Shown here one piece after another: positions 13,036 to 35,803 of a stretch of 64,000 bases of DNA; position 1 is the first letter of the stretch; each line of letters begins with the position of its first letter. Source of the DNA: Valencia hispanica (taxonomy: Eukaryota; Chordata; Actinopteri; Cyprinodontiformes; Valenciidae). The translations under genes and the position numbers were made by a program. Below the pieces are notes generated by a model that made no database searches, was not told the DNA's origin, and was given only the letters and a program-made list of their open reading frames with translations. The stretch spans positions 10,386,501 to 10,450,500 of the forward strand of contig OY747723.1 in the NCBI GenBank assembly GCA_963556495.2, in the 5' to 3' direction.

Positions 13036-13439
13036 TTTATTTTAGAAGAAACTTGGAGTGTTTTTAAATCAATGTTACTTGCAGCACCTACTACTTCTAA
13101 ACTTAAATTTAAATTGGTGTTTGCATCTGGAAAGTACAACTTAAAACAACATAAATGAACAATGGCTGCTTGGGCATTGCCATAGTGGAATATGACTTAT
13201 TTGACTACCTGGAGTGCTGTTAACTTGGATGTGACGTCAAACCTAACTCCAACTTCTGGGGAAATGGAATGGAACACAAGACATGCCCTGAGGAAAACCA
13301 AAATATAAAATTTGAAAAAGTTTTCAAATTTTGTTATGCAATGATGGGTGGTGTTGGTCGTTTCCCCCTTGCAAAAGAGTTCAATATTTAAATAAAACAG
13401 TCATGACACTTCAATCTGAAATATGCAGCCTTAACTGGT

Positions 13440-13866
13440 CAGTTTGTTGTTCATACATACCTCTGGACGATTTTCTGAGAGTATAGACAGATTATTGCAT
13501 CTTTTAGCCTTCTCCCAAGAAACTCGAGACCCTCTGCACCTTCCACAACCTCCCTGCACGCTGCTTCTCGACTCAACACACTCCTTTTAAGCCCCATTTC
13601 GTGCCCTGGTAACACACAAGCTATTTGATAGGAGACAGTTCTCCAAGCAATGTCTCCTAACAACTTCAATAATTCATTTTGTCAGCCTTTCTGACTTCAG
13701 ACCCTGATTATTGTAGATATACCATCACATTTTATATTCCATCATTCTTCATTACATCATAGCATCAACACATGCACATTACCTTCAACATTCCATCATA
13801 TTACACATTACCTGATGTACTCTCATGAAAGAATAGTGTGTGGGTACATGCCATATTCCCACAACA
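13440..13866 (-). repeat. LTR of endogenous retrovirus remnant (probable 3' LTR)
   Basis: On the minus strand an LTR-like sequence starts TGTTGTGGGAATATGG at 13866. It is preceded (13867-13885) by a purine-rich run ending in six G residues, fitting a polypurine tract immediately upstream of a 3' LTR. About 130 bp of it recur at 23757-23887 in the same orientation. The left copy has roughly 55 bp not present in the right one. The inner end near 13440 is approximate. Between 13036 and 13440 I see nothing I can name. Confidence 0.6.
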
Positions 13867-13948
13867 GGCCCCCCTATTTGGGCTCCAAAAGCCAACTTGA
13901 ATTAAATGACAATTTGTAGATTTTAACATATGCAACTAAAAATGATAA

Positions 13949-14120
13949 ATGAGAAAATATGAGGTGGTCAGAGGCCAGGGCAGAGAGCTGCGGGGAACGA
14001 ATTACAGCGTTAACGATCAATATCCGAAGGAAATCCTGGATAGAAGGCGCGTTTTGTTCCCAATCAGGAAGAAATATATCAGTGAAGGCACCAGAGCTAC
14101 AGTAGCAGTAGATAAATGTA
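13949..14120 (+). pseudogene. L1-like ORF1 C-terminal fragment
   Basis: Codes ELRGTNYSVNDQYPKEILD, RRRVLFPIRKKYISEGTRA and TVAVDKCMLMG. This is the pattern of the C-terminal domain of L1 ORF1 RNA-binding proteins (a QYPKEI-RR-LFP core followed by a DKL-like strand). The coiled coil and RRM that should precede it are absent, so the copy is 5'-truncated inside ORF1. Confidence 0.65.
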
Positions 14121-14573
14121 TGTTAATGGGCAGCTGTTCAGGGACCCCCAGGTTACTCCTTGGCTTTATTAGTTATGTAACACTGATCAGATAAGAGTTG
14201 TTTTATCAGTCAACTATAATGTAATGTTAGCACAGCTCTGTAAAGTTGTTTACATTACTCAATGTGGGCCGGGCCAGGGCTAAGCACTGGAATACTGGCT
14301 GTTTTTTCTTTTCTCATCTTCACATGTCTATCACCAAATGTCTTTGTCACTCCTTTTTCCTTCTTTTATCACTCACACACACACACACAGAATTTTTTCA
14401 TAACATAACTATTTCTTTCTCTCTCACCTTCACACCTTCACAACTTTCTTCTATTTCTCTCTTTCTTATATCTCGGCTTTTTCAATCAGGCAACCCCAAG
14501 CACAAACTAATAATGCACCTGTGTTTATCTGTTTCTATGGTGATATGGACTTTACAACTTTTATCTCAAAACT

Positions 14574-17500
14574 ATGACTACTCTAAGGTTTGTCACGTGG
14601 AATGTTCATGGAGCTGGCACCAGAGAGAAAAGAGTTAGGATTTTTAACCAGTTTAAAAGATTGAAGGCAGATGTCTTATTACAAGAAACCCATAAATCTA
14701 CCTCAGCTGCAGATAATCTTAAATCCCCTGAGTTTCCTAATGTGTTTTCTGCATGCTATAACTCCAGACAAAGGGGAGTAGCAATATTAATAAATAAAAA
14801 TGTAAATTTTACAGTAATTGATACAGTTACAGATCCAGAGGGTAGATTTATTATAGTAAAACTATCTATACATAACCAAAAGTTATGTATTGTCAGTATA
14901 TATGGTCCAAATGTTGATGACCCCTCATTCTTTCATTCCTTCTTCTCTGTGCTCCTTGAACACATGGATTGCTCACTTCTTCTTGGGGGCGACCTCAACT
15001 TTGGTTTAAATGAAGAAATAGACAGGCTCAGCACAGCAGGGACTCAGTGCAGCTGGAAATCTATAGATATAGTCAAACAGTACATGAGCGATTATGGACT
15101 TTGTGATGCATGGCGATCTCTTCACCCCAATGACAAAAAATATACTTTCTTCTCAAATGTCCACCATTCATATTCTCGACCGGATTATTTGTTAGTCAGC
15201 AACTCACTGTTGACTGACATTTCAGACACTGAGATACACCCTATAGCTGTTGGCGATCATGCTCCTGTTTCTCTAACTTTAGTAAATAAAACAGAGACAC
15301 CTCAAAGCAAAAATTGGAGAATTAATATATCCTTACTTAAGGATAAAGAATTGATTAAATATTTCGAAAACGAGTGGGCCTCATATTTGGAATATAATGA
15401 TCTCCCTGGTACGTCGCCATCCATTCTTTGGGAGGCAGGAAAAGCTGTGATTAGAGGTAAAATATTCTCATTCTCATCAAATAAAAAGAAAATGGAAAAA
15501 AAACGTATTCAGGAATTAGAAGAAACTATTAATTCATTAGAAGCTTCTCTAGATGAGGAGAGACTAGGCAAAATCCGGAAAGCAAAGCTAGAATTAAATT
15601 ATTAATAAACAGACCCAGTTCTTTATTCAAAGACTTAGGATAGAAAACTTTGAACAAGGTAATACATCAGGTAGATTTTTGGCTAACCATCTTAAAATTA
15701 AAGAAAAAACAACTATATCTGCTATTAAAGATCAGACCGAGAATACAGTATATGATCCTGGAAGAATAGACAACACATTTAAAGAATTTTGCAAGGCTTT
15801 ATACTCACCAGAGATAAATCCATCAGATCATGAAATTGAAAATTTTTTGATAACATAACACTACCTAAATTATCTGAAAGTCAAGCGATGGCCCTGGATT
15901 CACCACTAACAGCGGCTGAACTCCAGGAGGCCCTCCAAAGCATGCCCAATAAAAAGGCTCCAGGCCCAGGTGGATTTCCAGCAGAGTTCTTTAAAGAATT
16001 CTGGAATATTCTGGCACCAACAATCCACAGAATGCTGCAGGAAACCAAGGAAAATGGCCGACTCCCACCAAATATGAATTCTGCCTACATTAGTCTTCTA
16101 CTAAAATCAGGTAAAGACCCTTTGTTTCCTACCAGCGATCGTCCCATATCCCTTATTAATGTTGATCTTAAAATAATCTGCAAAGCCCTCGCAAAAAGGA
16201 TAGAGAAAGTAACCCCTCTTATAATACATCCTGATCAAACTGGTTTTATTAAAGGGAGACATTCATCCACAAATTTACGTAGATTAATAGATTTAATAGA
16301 TTTTTCTTACTGTAAAAACATTAAAACTAATATATTATCTTTAGATGCAGAAAAAAGCATTTGATAGAGTTAACTGGAAATTCTTATTTGTAACCTTACA
16401 TAAATTTGGCTTTGGAATTTTTTTTATAAACTGGTTGAAAATATTATACAGTTCACCAACAGCATGTATCAGGACAAATAACCAAACATCATCTAGGTTT
16501 TATCTTCAGAGAGGTACCAGGCAGGGATGTCCTCTCTCTCCCTCCCTGTTCGCTATTTTTATTGAACCACTAGCTGCAGCAATCAGGCAAACTCACAATA
16601 TTAAAGGCATAAAATGCAATAACATAGAACATAAAATCAGTCTTTATGCAGATGATGTATTACTTTTTCTCCAGCATTCACAAACCTCTTTCTCTCAGGT
16701 AATCGGGTTGATAAACTCTTACTCAAATGTTTCAGATTATTCTATAAATTGGTTCAAATCTACAGTTCTTCCAATCAATTGTTCTGTCCAGAATCCAACT
16801 AATACACAACTGCAGTCAGGGAATATTACCTATTTAGGTATCAATTTCTCACCAAGACTGGCAGATTTAATAACGCTAAACTACACCCCACTTTTAAAAA
16901 AAGTCGAAGATGATCTTGCTAGATGGAAATTCCTACCCATATCACTTATGGGAAGGGTTGCTTCAATAAAAATGATGGTTTTGCCCAGAATCAACTACTT
17001 ATTCTCAATGATCCCAAGTAAACCATCACTAGACTGGTTTAGATCTCTGGACTCCTCTATCTCTAAATTTCTTTGGAAAGATAAACCCCCACGTATCAGC
17101 TTAAAAACACTGCAGAAGACCAAAGAAAAAGGAGGTCTAGATCTACCAAACTTCCATCATTATTTCTTAGCCAATAGGCTCCAATACATCTCAAGATGGT
17201 TAAAACATAGCTACCTAGACGAGTCCTGGATAGACGTAGAACAGACACTATGTAATAAGGTAAAACTTTCAGACCTACCATTTATTAGCTCAAATATAAA
17301 ACAATATGAATGCTTCAAAAGCATAAATATCAGCTCCTCTCTGAGAGCATGGTGGGAGTTTCTTAAAATGACAGAGTCCACAATAATCCCATGCAGACGT
17401 ACACCCATCTGGAATAACCCCGACATCTTGCAAAAAAAATGTATGATAAGTTTCCCAGTCTGGAGGTGCAATGGAATTGAAAACCTGGAACATATATTTG

Positions 17501-18288
17501 AAGGAACAGACTTTATCCCATTTAATACATTAATTACACAATATGGAATTGATAAAAACAAATTCTTAGAATATCAACAAATTAAATCTATTATTAAAGG
17601 TAAATTTAGGCTCAATACAGCTGAATTACAAATTCCAGCAAGAGTTTTAGATTTTCTTAATCTCAACCCCCCCAAATTGCTGTCTAAAATATACAAAACT
17701 TTATCTACATTAGATGAATCAATAGCCATACCTATTTCAAAATGGGAGGTGGATTTATCAGCCAGCTTTGACCAAAACGTCTGGTCTCAGATATGTTTAA
17801 GAACCTTTAAAATAACAAAAAATCCTAATTTGCAATTAATACAATACAAAATACTTCATAGAGTACACTATACAGGTCAACAAATGTTTAGGATGGGTTT
17901 TACATCCTCTAATACCTGCTTACAATGCACAAGCAAAATCCCAGATACTTATGTTCATGCGCTTTGGTTCTGTCCACCTGTTAAGAAATTTTGGTGCCAG
18001 ATATGTGAGGACTTATCAAAGTGTCTGAAATGTAACATCCCACCATCTTCCTCAATTTGCCTGTTAGGAAATTTAAATGATGTCACCATGGACACTAAGT
18101 CAGTTCTAATGGTTCACATTGCCTTATGCATCGCTAAGAAAACTATCCTCCTGAACTGGAAAAATAAAAAAGCTCTTAATATTAATCAGTATAGAAATCT
18201 CTTGTTGGACCATATTGGTCTTGAGACGGCCTCTGGCTCCATGTCTGATCAATCTCTCTGGGCTCATTTGATCGGCTCAATCACCTAG
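14574..18288 (+). pseudogene. L1/Tx1-like ORF2: APE endonuclease + reverse transcriptase
   Basis: Endonuclease part, 14574-15605: FVTWNVHGAGT, LLQETHKS, GGDLNFGLN, SRPDYLLVS and GDHAPVSL, which hold the Asn, Glu, Asp and His residues of the APE fold. A frameshift near 15600 breaks the linker and another lies near 15855. Reverse transcriptase resumes at 15888 (NKKAPGPGGFPAEFF, HPDQTGFIKGRHSS), shifts frame again near 16350 at the AEKAFDRVNW motif, then stays open to 18288 with RGTRQGCPLSPSLF and the catalytic box LYADDVLLFL. A C-terminal zinc-knuckle-like CLQC...H....C lies near 17925-17970. The protein family is clear; the gene is broken in this copy. Confidence 0.9.
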
Positions 18289-20640
18289 TGGGGGTGGGGG
18301 GCACTTGGTTTTGTCGTTTGGGACACTGTTGCTGATGTGGGGGTTTTGGGGGTGGAGGCGTCTGGGGGGGACCCCAGGGGGTGGGATCACTGGGCGGATT
18401 GGGCGCTGGATGTCGTGGCCGGCCTGGGGTTGGGCTTTGGGTGGTAACTCCTGATGGCTGCATACGGTACCTTGGGGGGGTTGCACTGGCGGACATGGGT
18501 TACTGGCCTGGTGGCCGTGCTGTGCCTGGGTAGTGTCTCGGGTGGGTCTGGGGATTCGGGGCTCGGGGGTGCCGCGCCCCCTAGCTGTGGTCCTGGCTGG
18601 GGGTCGGCCAGCGTGGGGTCTCTGTTGGCTGTGGGGGTCGTGGCCGGCCAGTGGCCGGCATGTGCAGCCGCCTCTCTCTTTTTCTCTGGGCAGATTGTCA
18701 TCGCCGGTCCCTGTATGGCGTCTCGCCTTGTTTGGTGGTTGGGGTGCCTGGCTGCTGGTCGCGGCGGCTGGGTGGCGGTTCTGGGCCGGATCAGTCTTTT
18801 TTCGCACTGGACTTGGCTCCTGGGTCTTGGTCTTTGTGCGGGGCGCTGGGGTTTGGCATTTGGCCGGGTTCGGTCGGACTTGCGGGTGGACTGGCCGGGT
18901 GGTGGGTGTGCAGGGCAGGTGGGTGGGGCGCTGGGTTTGGTCTCCTGCCGGGCCGTTGAGCAACAGTGGTCGCTCCACAAGGAATGAGGCTGGTGGATGT
19001 CGGCCTGGTGGGTCGGCCGCCCGGCTCATCGGTTTGCTCCTGGTCTGGGCAGGTACGTCGCCGTGGTTCAGGCTACTGGGGCCTCCGGTGTGCGGGTGGC
19101 GCTGGGGCCTCCTTTGCTGGCGGGGAGGCTGCTGCTGTGTAGCGACAGGTGCTCTCCCCCTACGAGGGCACTTGGACGGGGGGGAGGGATGTGCGGGAGG
19201 GGGGAGGGGTGCGCGGGAGGGGGGGTGTGCGAACTCAACCTGGGTGTCTAGTGTCTTTTGTGTTTTGAGAGTAGAGCGAATGTCAGGGTGGGTTTAGTTC
19301 CCCTTCTGGGATGGGGCTGGGGGGACTGCCCTGGGGTCCGTGGGGCTTTGTGGTGCTGTGGCCGTGGGCCCCGGGTCGAACCTGCCATGGCCTCCCTCCC
19401 CTGGTGGATCCCGGTGAACAGCGGTGCCTATTGGGGTCAGTGGGGGAGCTGGCTCCCTGGGAAGACATTTTGTCTCCCAGTCCTTCCCTCCCCATCCCTG
19501 GACACCTCTGTCCACCCACTCCATCACTTTACCACTCATATAGGGTCTTGGGGCATGGGCACATCACTGGGGTGCAAGGAGGGGCTTCCCTCCTCGCTAT
19601 CCCGTGGTGTCCTGGGTCCCAATTTTAATATACAACTTAGACACTCCCACTTATAACATTCTCACACGACACGTATGTAGGAACTTTGGGGTGGGCACAC
19701 TTTTTGGCATCCAGAGGGGGAGCGGTTCAATCAGCTTCACCTCTGGTGCCGGTGCCCACTGTTAAACCACATATAGACACTGAGGGCTCGGGGTGGGGGT
19801 TGGGGGATGTGTGGCTGCCTTCCCCACATTCCACCCCTCTGTTTTAAATGCACATTATAACAACACGCACCAACACCATACTCGAGCGGGAGGATGGAGG
19901 CTAGGGGTCTTTTCACACCCCTGTTCGCTACGGGCCATCAGGGGTTGGGGTCCGGAGGAGGAACAGGCGGTCTGGTCGGGGTCCTGGGCTGTCGGGCTGC
20001 TTTGCTCCACTCTTGGGGGATGCGGTCGGCCCCGCCCGGGTCCGCCTGGGGCTCTGGGGGTCCTTTGGACGTCTTTGCTCCGATCTCCTTCATGTCTGCA
20101 TCGATTCCTGGGAGACGGATTGATGCCTGCTCACACTAGCTATCGAACACTCTTATGGAGAAACCTTATATGCACCAGCATGCTAACACACACACATAGA
20201 TGATGATATATCCTTAAACACTCTGGTGTTTAAGGATATATTCTTGGGCTGAAGTTTTTATTACTAGAGCTTGATTAATCGGTACCATGAGTTTTTCTGT
20301 GACATTGTTGTTGTATTTTTATATCTATTTTTGTGTGATGTGGTTGTGTAATTCTTAGTTCACAATGTTTGGTTTGTTTTGTCGATGTTCATTTTTCGTG
20401 TTTTGTTTTGTTTTTCCCCCTCTCTCTGCCGTCCTGTGGGTATGGAGGCAGACTTCAATGTCTTCCTGTGTTTTCTTTGTTCCCCTTCCTCTCTTGTATT
20501 TTCAACTCACCCTCTCTCTTGACTTTTTGTTTCCTACCTCTCTTCTTCATCTTCCTTCTTTCTTCTCCTTAATTTTCCGTCTCCGTGTCCATAACATCAG
20601 GAAATAAAAACCCCAACAATTCATAATAAAGATTTTTCAC
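18289..20640 (+). other. G-rich / strand-asymmetric 3' UTR of the L1-like LINE
   Basis: From 18289 to about 19330 the + strand is extremely rich in G and T, with G runs such as gggggtggggggc at 18290 and clustered runs at 19178-19228 that could form G-quadruplexes. From 20365 to 20600 it becomes C/T rich. Long overlapping open frames here arise from low stop-codon density in skewed sequence and have no family resemblance. L1 elements often carry a G-rich 3' UTR segment (family knowledge). Confidence 0.6.
20206..20241 (+). other. perfect 16-bp stem-loop in the LINE 3' UTR
   Basis: The arms at 20206-20221 (atatatccttaaacac) and 20226-20241 are exact reverse complements around a TCTG loop. It lies about 400 bp before the LINE 3' end. 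Confidence 0.8.
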
Positions 20641-21363
20641 ACATATATCAAGTGGAGGACTATAGCAAAAGCTGTACTGCTCCGCTTGTGAAAGTAAATC
20701 TGTTGGGCTTCTACTTGGTACTCAGACACCAATTCTGAGCTCCACACTGCCAAACAGGACACGTTTAAAAAGAAAAGAAAAGAAAAAAAGAAAGGATGAG
20801 GTGGTGAAAACATACTAACACTTGTCTGGGCTACCTAAAACTTACTAAAACTAACAAATAAAAATCTAACATAGGTTACATTTAAAATTAAAACTGTCAA
20901 ACCTATGCCAGTGGTGATTCGTTGTGTAGAGTCGAAAAACCTATCAGCTGTTTTTAAACCGGAGAAAAGTACTCTTCAGCCCTCCCGGACTGGGCGACTA
21001 CCTTCTTCTTGACAACAATACGGTAGAGCGAATCACTTTGACTGACATGAGGAATCTTCTTCAATATAAATTAAAATGTGACTAAATGCAAACATTAACA
21101 CATTTAACTTAACAGTAAATTCAAACTGCACAGTAACTTATACCTTGAAAAGATGAGTATGATCTATGAGAATGACAAAATGTCCATCATTGTCCATATA
21201 AACAGAAAATTAGACGAATACATTCAAAAATGGATGAATGATGCAAAAACAGCGGAAATAAAAAGAAGGTTCTTCATGTGGGTCTCGTTGAGGGCTGATG
21301 GGGTCCTGGAGGTGGACACGTTTACTCGAATGGACACTTTATTAGTTGAAATTAGCTTCTTAC

Positions 21364-21993
21364 GGTGTGTTCACACCAGTCAGCGCGTCCACGCGTCAAA
21401 TCGTTCAAACGGACAAAAGTTGACGCTTTGAAATTAAAACCCAGCTGCTTGCACACTTTGTAGTCCGTGTCACGTCCATAGACCGTATATAGAGGTCACG
21501 TCCCGTAGTTGCCCTAACCAGGTTTGGCTAGTGTTAGCTAACATAACGAGAAAGTTAAAAGAAAATATTTAACTGCTTACCTGGCACTCCAATATCCTCC
21601 GATATCTTCCTCCAAATAAATCCGATCTCTTCCTGTCTTTGTAAAAAGACGAAGACGGGTCATATAATTCACGAATATACAGACCGCTGCGATTATTTGA
21701 TCCTAAATTTTGAATAAATGACTTGCCGATCCACGTCAGTACAAAGAGTCCCTACTATTGGTTGACGCCCTGCGTTTGCTGCCCCAAAGTTCAGTTTTCC
21801 CAACTTCAGTTGGGTAAAATGAACTGCTGCAAACGCAGCAGCTCCTCCGACGGTCCGTCAAGGCATCCAAGCAGCTGCTGCGTGGACACGCTGATGCCAG
21901 CTGCAGGGCAGCTTGACCCCCACTTGACGCGTAGGTACCATAGACTTGCATGTAATCTAGCTGCCTGGACGCGCTGACTGGTGTGAACGCACC
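21364..21993. mobile_element. unclassified 630-bp DNA element with 28-bp TIRs
   Basis: The left end starts GGTGTGTTCACACCAGTC; the right end, reverse-complemented, starts GGTGCGTTCACACCAGTC. The two match over 28 bp with one mismatch. The interior has no transposase, so this is a MITE-like element. The flanks (tta / cta) do not settle the superfamily; a 3-bp PIF/Harbinger-type duplication is possible but unproven. It sits beside the env remnant. The neighbouring 20641-21363 shows no named feature; a 92-codon open frame at 21153-21431 runs into the element and has no recognised domain. Confidence 0.75.
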
Positions 21994-22017
21994 ACTAGGA
22001 GTCCACGGCCTGGATGC

Positions 22018-23740
22018 TTAGTTGTGTAGGAGGTGGGGAGGACAGTTCACCATGGTCCGTTCTAGCTGGACCAACTGGGATGCAGCAGCCAAGTTCATCT
22101 GAGAAGTCAGTGTCCTTATCCACAGACGCTTCACAACAGGCAACGTGCCAATAAGAAAATTACAATTAGTACTATGGTCGCACGAATAGCCACCTTGATT
22201 AGCATTGTTTTCCAATCTCCTAAATTTAGATCTAACCACCCCCCAGACCAGTCATTCTTACCAGCATTAATTTTAAGTTCTTTAACAAATGTAAGCATTC
22301 TCATAGCCTCAGAAAATGCTCAGTCAGGTGCAGTGTTGCTTGGGATGTAAGTACAACACTGTTCCCCAAACGTCTGGCAGTAATAACTGCCAATAACCAA
22401 TCTTTTGCCTGTCGATTTTGCAAAGTCATTTTACTTTTTTCCTTCAACTGCTGGCCTAAGGGTTCAAGATTATCATTAGTATAATTAAGGATTTGCTGCT
22501 GGTTATAATAGATGTAATTAATCCATTCTACATTTGTATTTATTGCTATCTCAGTTATTATGGACTCAAATCCTGCTTTAACTTCATGCCTTGCTTTAAA
22601 CTCATCTGGAATTCCTCTGGGCTGCCCTATGATGTCAAGATAGACTTTCTGATCCGACACATATTGTCTGTTTGTCCTGAAATTCTTTTTCATTTTATCA
22701 ACATTAATGATTTTATTCACACCTCCATGCAACATTGTAACATGCATTTTCGATCTTACCATAGTGCACAAAACTATCCATCGTGGCAGCAAGATGTTCA
22801 ACAAAATGTCATCTCCACACATAAAATAGCAGTCTTCTATTCCCCATGTTTCTTCACTCAAGAAGTTTAGTGGAGGAAGTGTCATTTTCAAAATATCACA
22901 TGTCTGGCTTAGTGGTACAGGGTTCTCAAACCAAACTGGTGTAGTGATAATAATGGGTTTCATGTAAGCATGTGGAAACCAAGATAAAACCCAAGTTAAC
23001 CTACAGTCAACTGTTGTTTTTCCCACGAGAGTTCCTTCGCTTTCTGTAAAACCTCCCTTTGCAAAGCACTCATATTCAGCTTCATAATCTACTTTGTAAA
23101 CTGTGGGTTGACAATTTTGTGCTGTTGAGATATTGAACTCTGCACATGTTTCTTGAATTTTATAGCCTCAATATTTATCTAAGTAATTGTGAATTCTTCT
23201 CCACCCATAGAGTAATCTGCATTTACTTCCACTCAAGGAGAATCTAAAAAATAATGGTACCCCGGTTCTATTGTTGAACTCTCCTTTTTTACAGGCTTGT
23301 TGCTGTACTGAAGCGCACTCTTCAAATGTATATTTTTTCTGGAACTACAATTGGAGCTACTCCTGGTGATTCTGAACACATTCACTAGAGGTCATTTCTT
23401 TTGTTGTGTACCATGCCCATAAGTACCAACTAGCTTTTTCTCAAAGGTCATATTCTCTCGGACTAGGTTGTCTCACTCTAGGGACAGCTAAGTTTATTTC
23501 CTTTTGCAGTTTAACCCGAATCGGTCTATATTTAGGGCTATTCATATTCTGATATTGTGATCCTTTAATTGCATCCAGTCCCCCCTGACGACGGTCTGAA
23601 CTAACCTCCTCATTCAAGTTAACGTGAGACTGTTGTACTATGGGTGTGACTCTTTTAGCAGTTTTAGGTGTGGTTTCTTGTGATAAAAGTAACCCTTGCT
23701 TTTTAGTAGTAACTGGTAAAGAATTCACCTTATCAGCTAG
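22018..23740 (-). pseudogene. endogenous retrovirus envelope-like remnant
   Basis: Minus-strand remnant of a retroviral envelope-type protein. The longest open piece is 22301-23026. It has repeated Asn/Gln-rich helical sequence followed by a motif resembling the conserved LQNR..D.LLA segment of retroviral transmembrane subunits. A more degraded frame lies upstream on the minus strand (23441-23728) and a Cys-containing stretch lies downstream at 22018-22239. Stops and indels interrupt it; no gag or pol is seen nearby. Its position between LTR-like repeats at 13440-13866 and 23757-23887 supports a provirus, now split by the L1-like LINE. Assignment rests on a weak motif and context. Confidence 0.5.
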
Positions 23741-23756
23741 ATATTATTAAGCTTCA

Positions 23757-23887
23757 ACCAGCCTTTCTGACTTCAGACCCTGATTATTGTAGATATAACA
23801 TAACATTTTATATTCCATCATTCTTCATTACCTCATGTACTCTCATGAGAGAATAATGTATGGGTACGTGCCATATTCCCACAACAG
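23757..23887 (-). repeat. LTR fragment of the same ERV (upstream side)
   Basis: Near-copy of about 130 bp of the LTR at 13680-13866, beginning TGTTGTGGGAATATGG on the minus strand at 23887 and stopping at 23757. Env-like sequence follows within about 20 bp, so the rest of the LTR, gag and pol are missing on this side. Confidence 0.65.
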
Positions 23888-23904
23888 TGGCAGGTAGACT
23901 CTGA

Positions 23905-24190
23905 AAACTCAAATTGGTTTTATTAGACTCCTATAATAACATATGGGAATATGGAAAATTTCCCAAAAATTGGAAAGAGGCTATAGTGGTAATTGCAAAT
24001 ACCTTAGCATCCTGTTTGTACAAAATTATGGGCAAAATGATAAATGGATGATTAACCTTTTTTGTTGAAGCCAAAAGCTACTTGTCTAGGTATCAATAGC
24101 TCAGGTTAGTAAAAGTTTTTAGCTTATTTTCTAGACTTAGAATGGCTCATGATATGACGGGGAAAGGAGGATTAATAATTAAACTAAGAA
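23905..24190 (+). mobile_element. degraded LINE reverse-transcriptase fragment (I/Nimb-like)
   Basis: The + strand codes NIWEYGKFPKNWKEAIVV, then after a deletion YKIMGKMING and TFFVEAKSYLSRYQ, the fingers region of an I-group or jockey-like reverse transcriptase. It has stops and short deletions and no intact frame. Clade assignment is from motif memory and is tentative. Confidence 0.55.
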
Positions 24191-24210
24191 AAATTGGAGC
24201 GTAGGTACCA

Positions 24211-24288
24211 TAGGATATATATATACATATGTGTATATATATGTGTATATATATCTATATATATATATAGATATATATATATAAAATA
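24211..24288. repeat. (TA)n microsatellite
   Basis: Imperfect TATA/GTATATATA run 0.4 kb upstream of EED. Confidence 0.9.
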
Positions 24289-24289
24289 A

Positions 24290-24552
24290 AACAATTATTT
24301 GAAATGTCAGTCCTCTGAAAAGTATAATCATGCATACGTACTTAGTGCTTGGTTTGGACCCCTTTTGCATAAATTACTGCCTCAGTGCAGCGTGGCATGG
24401 ATGCTATCAGCCTTCTACTACTCTCCAGTTGCATTATTTGCTTTGCATGTAATGAGTCTATATCATATATTAGTTTCACCTTTTAAGTTGAATTACTGAA
24501 ATAAATAAACTTTTGCACGATATTCCAATTTTTTAAGTTTCACATGTATACT
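24290..24552 (-). mobile_element. Tc1-like terminal fragment upstream of EED
   Basis: Contains GGTTTGGACCCCTTTTGCAT and ATTACTGCCTCAGTGCAGCG, the antisense end of a Tc1 transposase, followed by the terminal inverted repeat (ttaagttgaattactgaaat ... gatattccaatttttt). The same sequence occurs at 47648-48000, and its other end at 56187-56338. Much internal sequence is deleted. Confidence 0.8.
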
Positions 24553-24566
24553 TTTTTTTCTATAGA

Positions 24567-24656
24567 ACTTGCTCGTCTAGACTCATACTCCTTACCGGAT
24601 GGTGGCGGTAATGCACCAGTTATTTGCCAACCACCATTAAAAAGCAAGAAGAAGAA
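24567..24656 (+). mobile_element. LINE 3'-tail-like sequence in the EED leader
   Basis: GGTGGCGGTAATGCACC followed by TTGCCAACCACCATTA and a (GAA)n tail looks like the 3' hairpin and tail of an I-group LINE. A matching 3' end (TTGCCAACCGCCATTATACA) occurs at 63458-63477, directly after a LINE C-terminal coding fragment. It ends about 17 bp before the proposed EED start codon. The sequence ttttttttctatag just before it (24553-24566) could also work as a splice acceptor. Confidence 0.55.
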
Positions 24657-24672
24657 CCTGAGCGAAGTCGTA

Positions 24673-35803
<11,131 letters not shown>

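Larger units (their letters stand above)
13949..20640 (+). mobile_element. L1/Tx1-like LINE, frameshifted
   Basis: A 6.7-kb non-LTR retrotransposon: the end of ORF1 (13949-14120), an inter-ORF stretch with a CA run, ORF2 with endonuclease and reverse transcriptase (14574-18288), and a very long G-rich then pyrimidine-rich 3' UTR ending near an AATAAAGA at about 20624. It lies between the two ERV LTR pieces, so it probably inserted into that provirus. The exact 5' junction and target duplication were not found. Without an ORF1 start and with at least three ORF2 frameshifts it cannot be autonomous. Confidence 0.8.

Noticed and set aside
18277..19656. Several overlapping open frames of 100-250 codons on both strands
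   Set aside because: They lie in strongly G/T-skewed LINE 3' UTR where stop codons are scarce; translations are low-complexity Gly/Trp/Arg or Pro/Thr rich with no domain.
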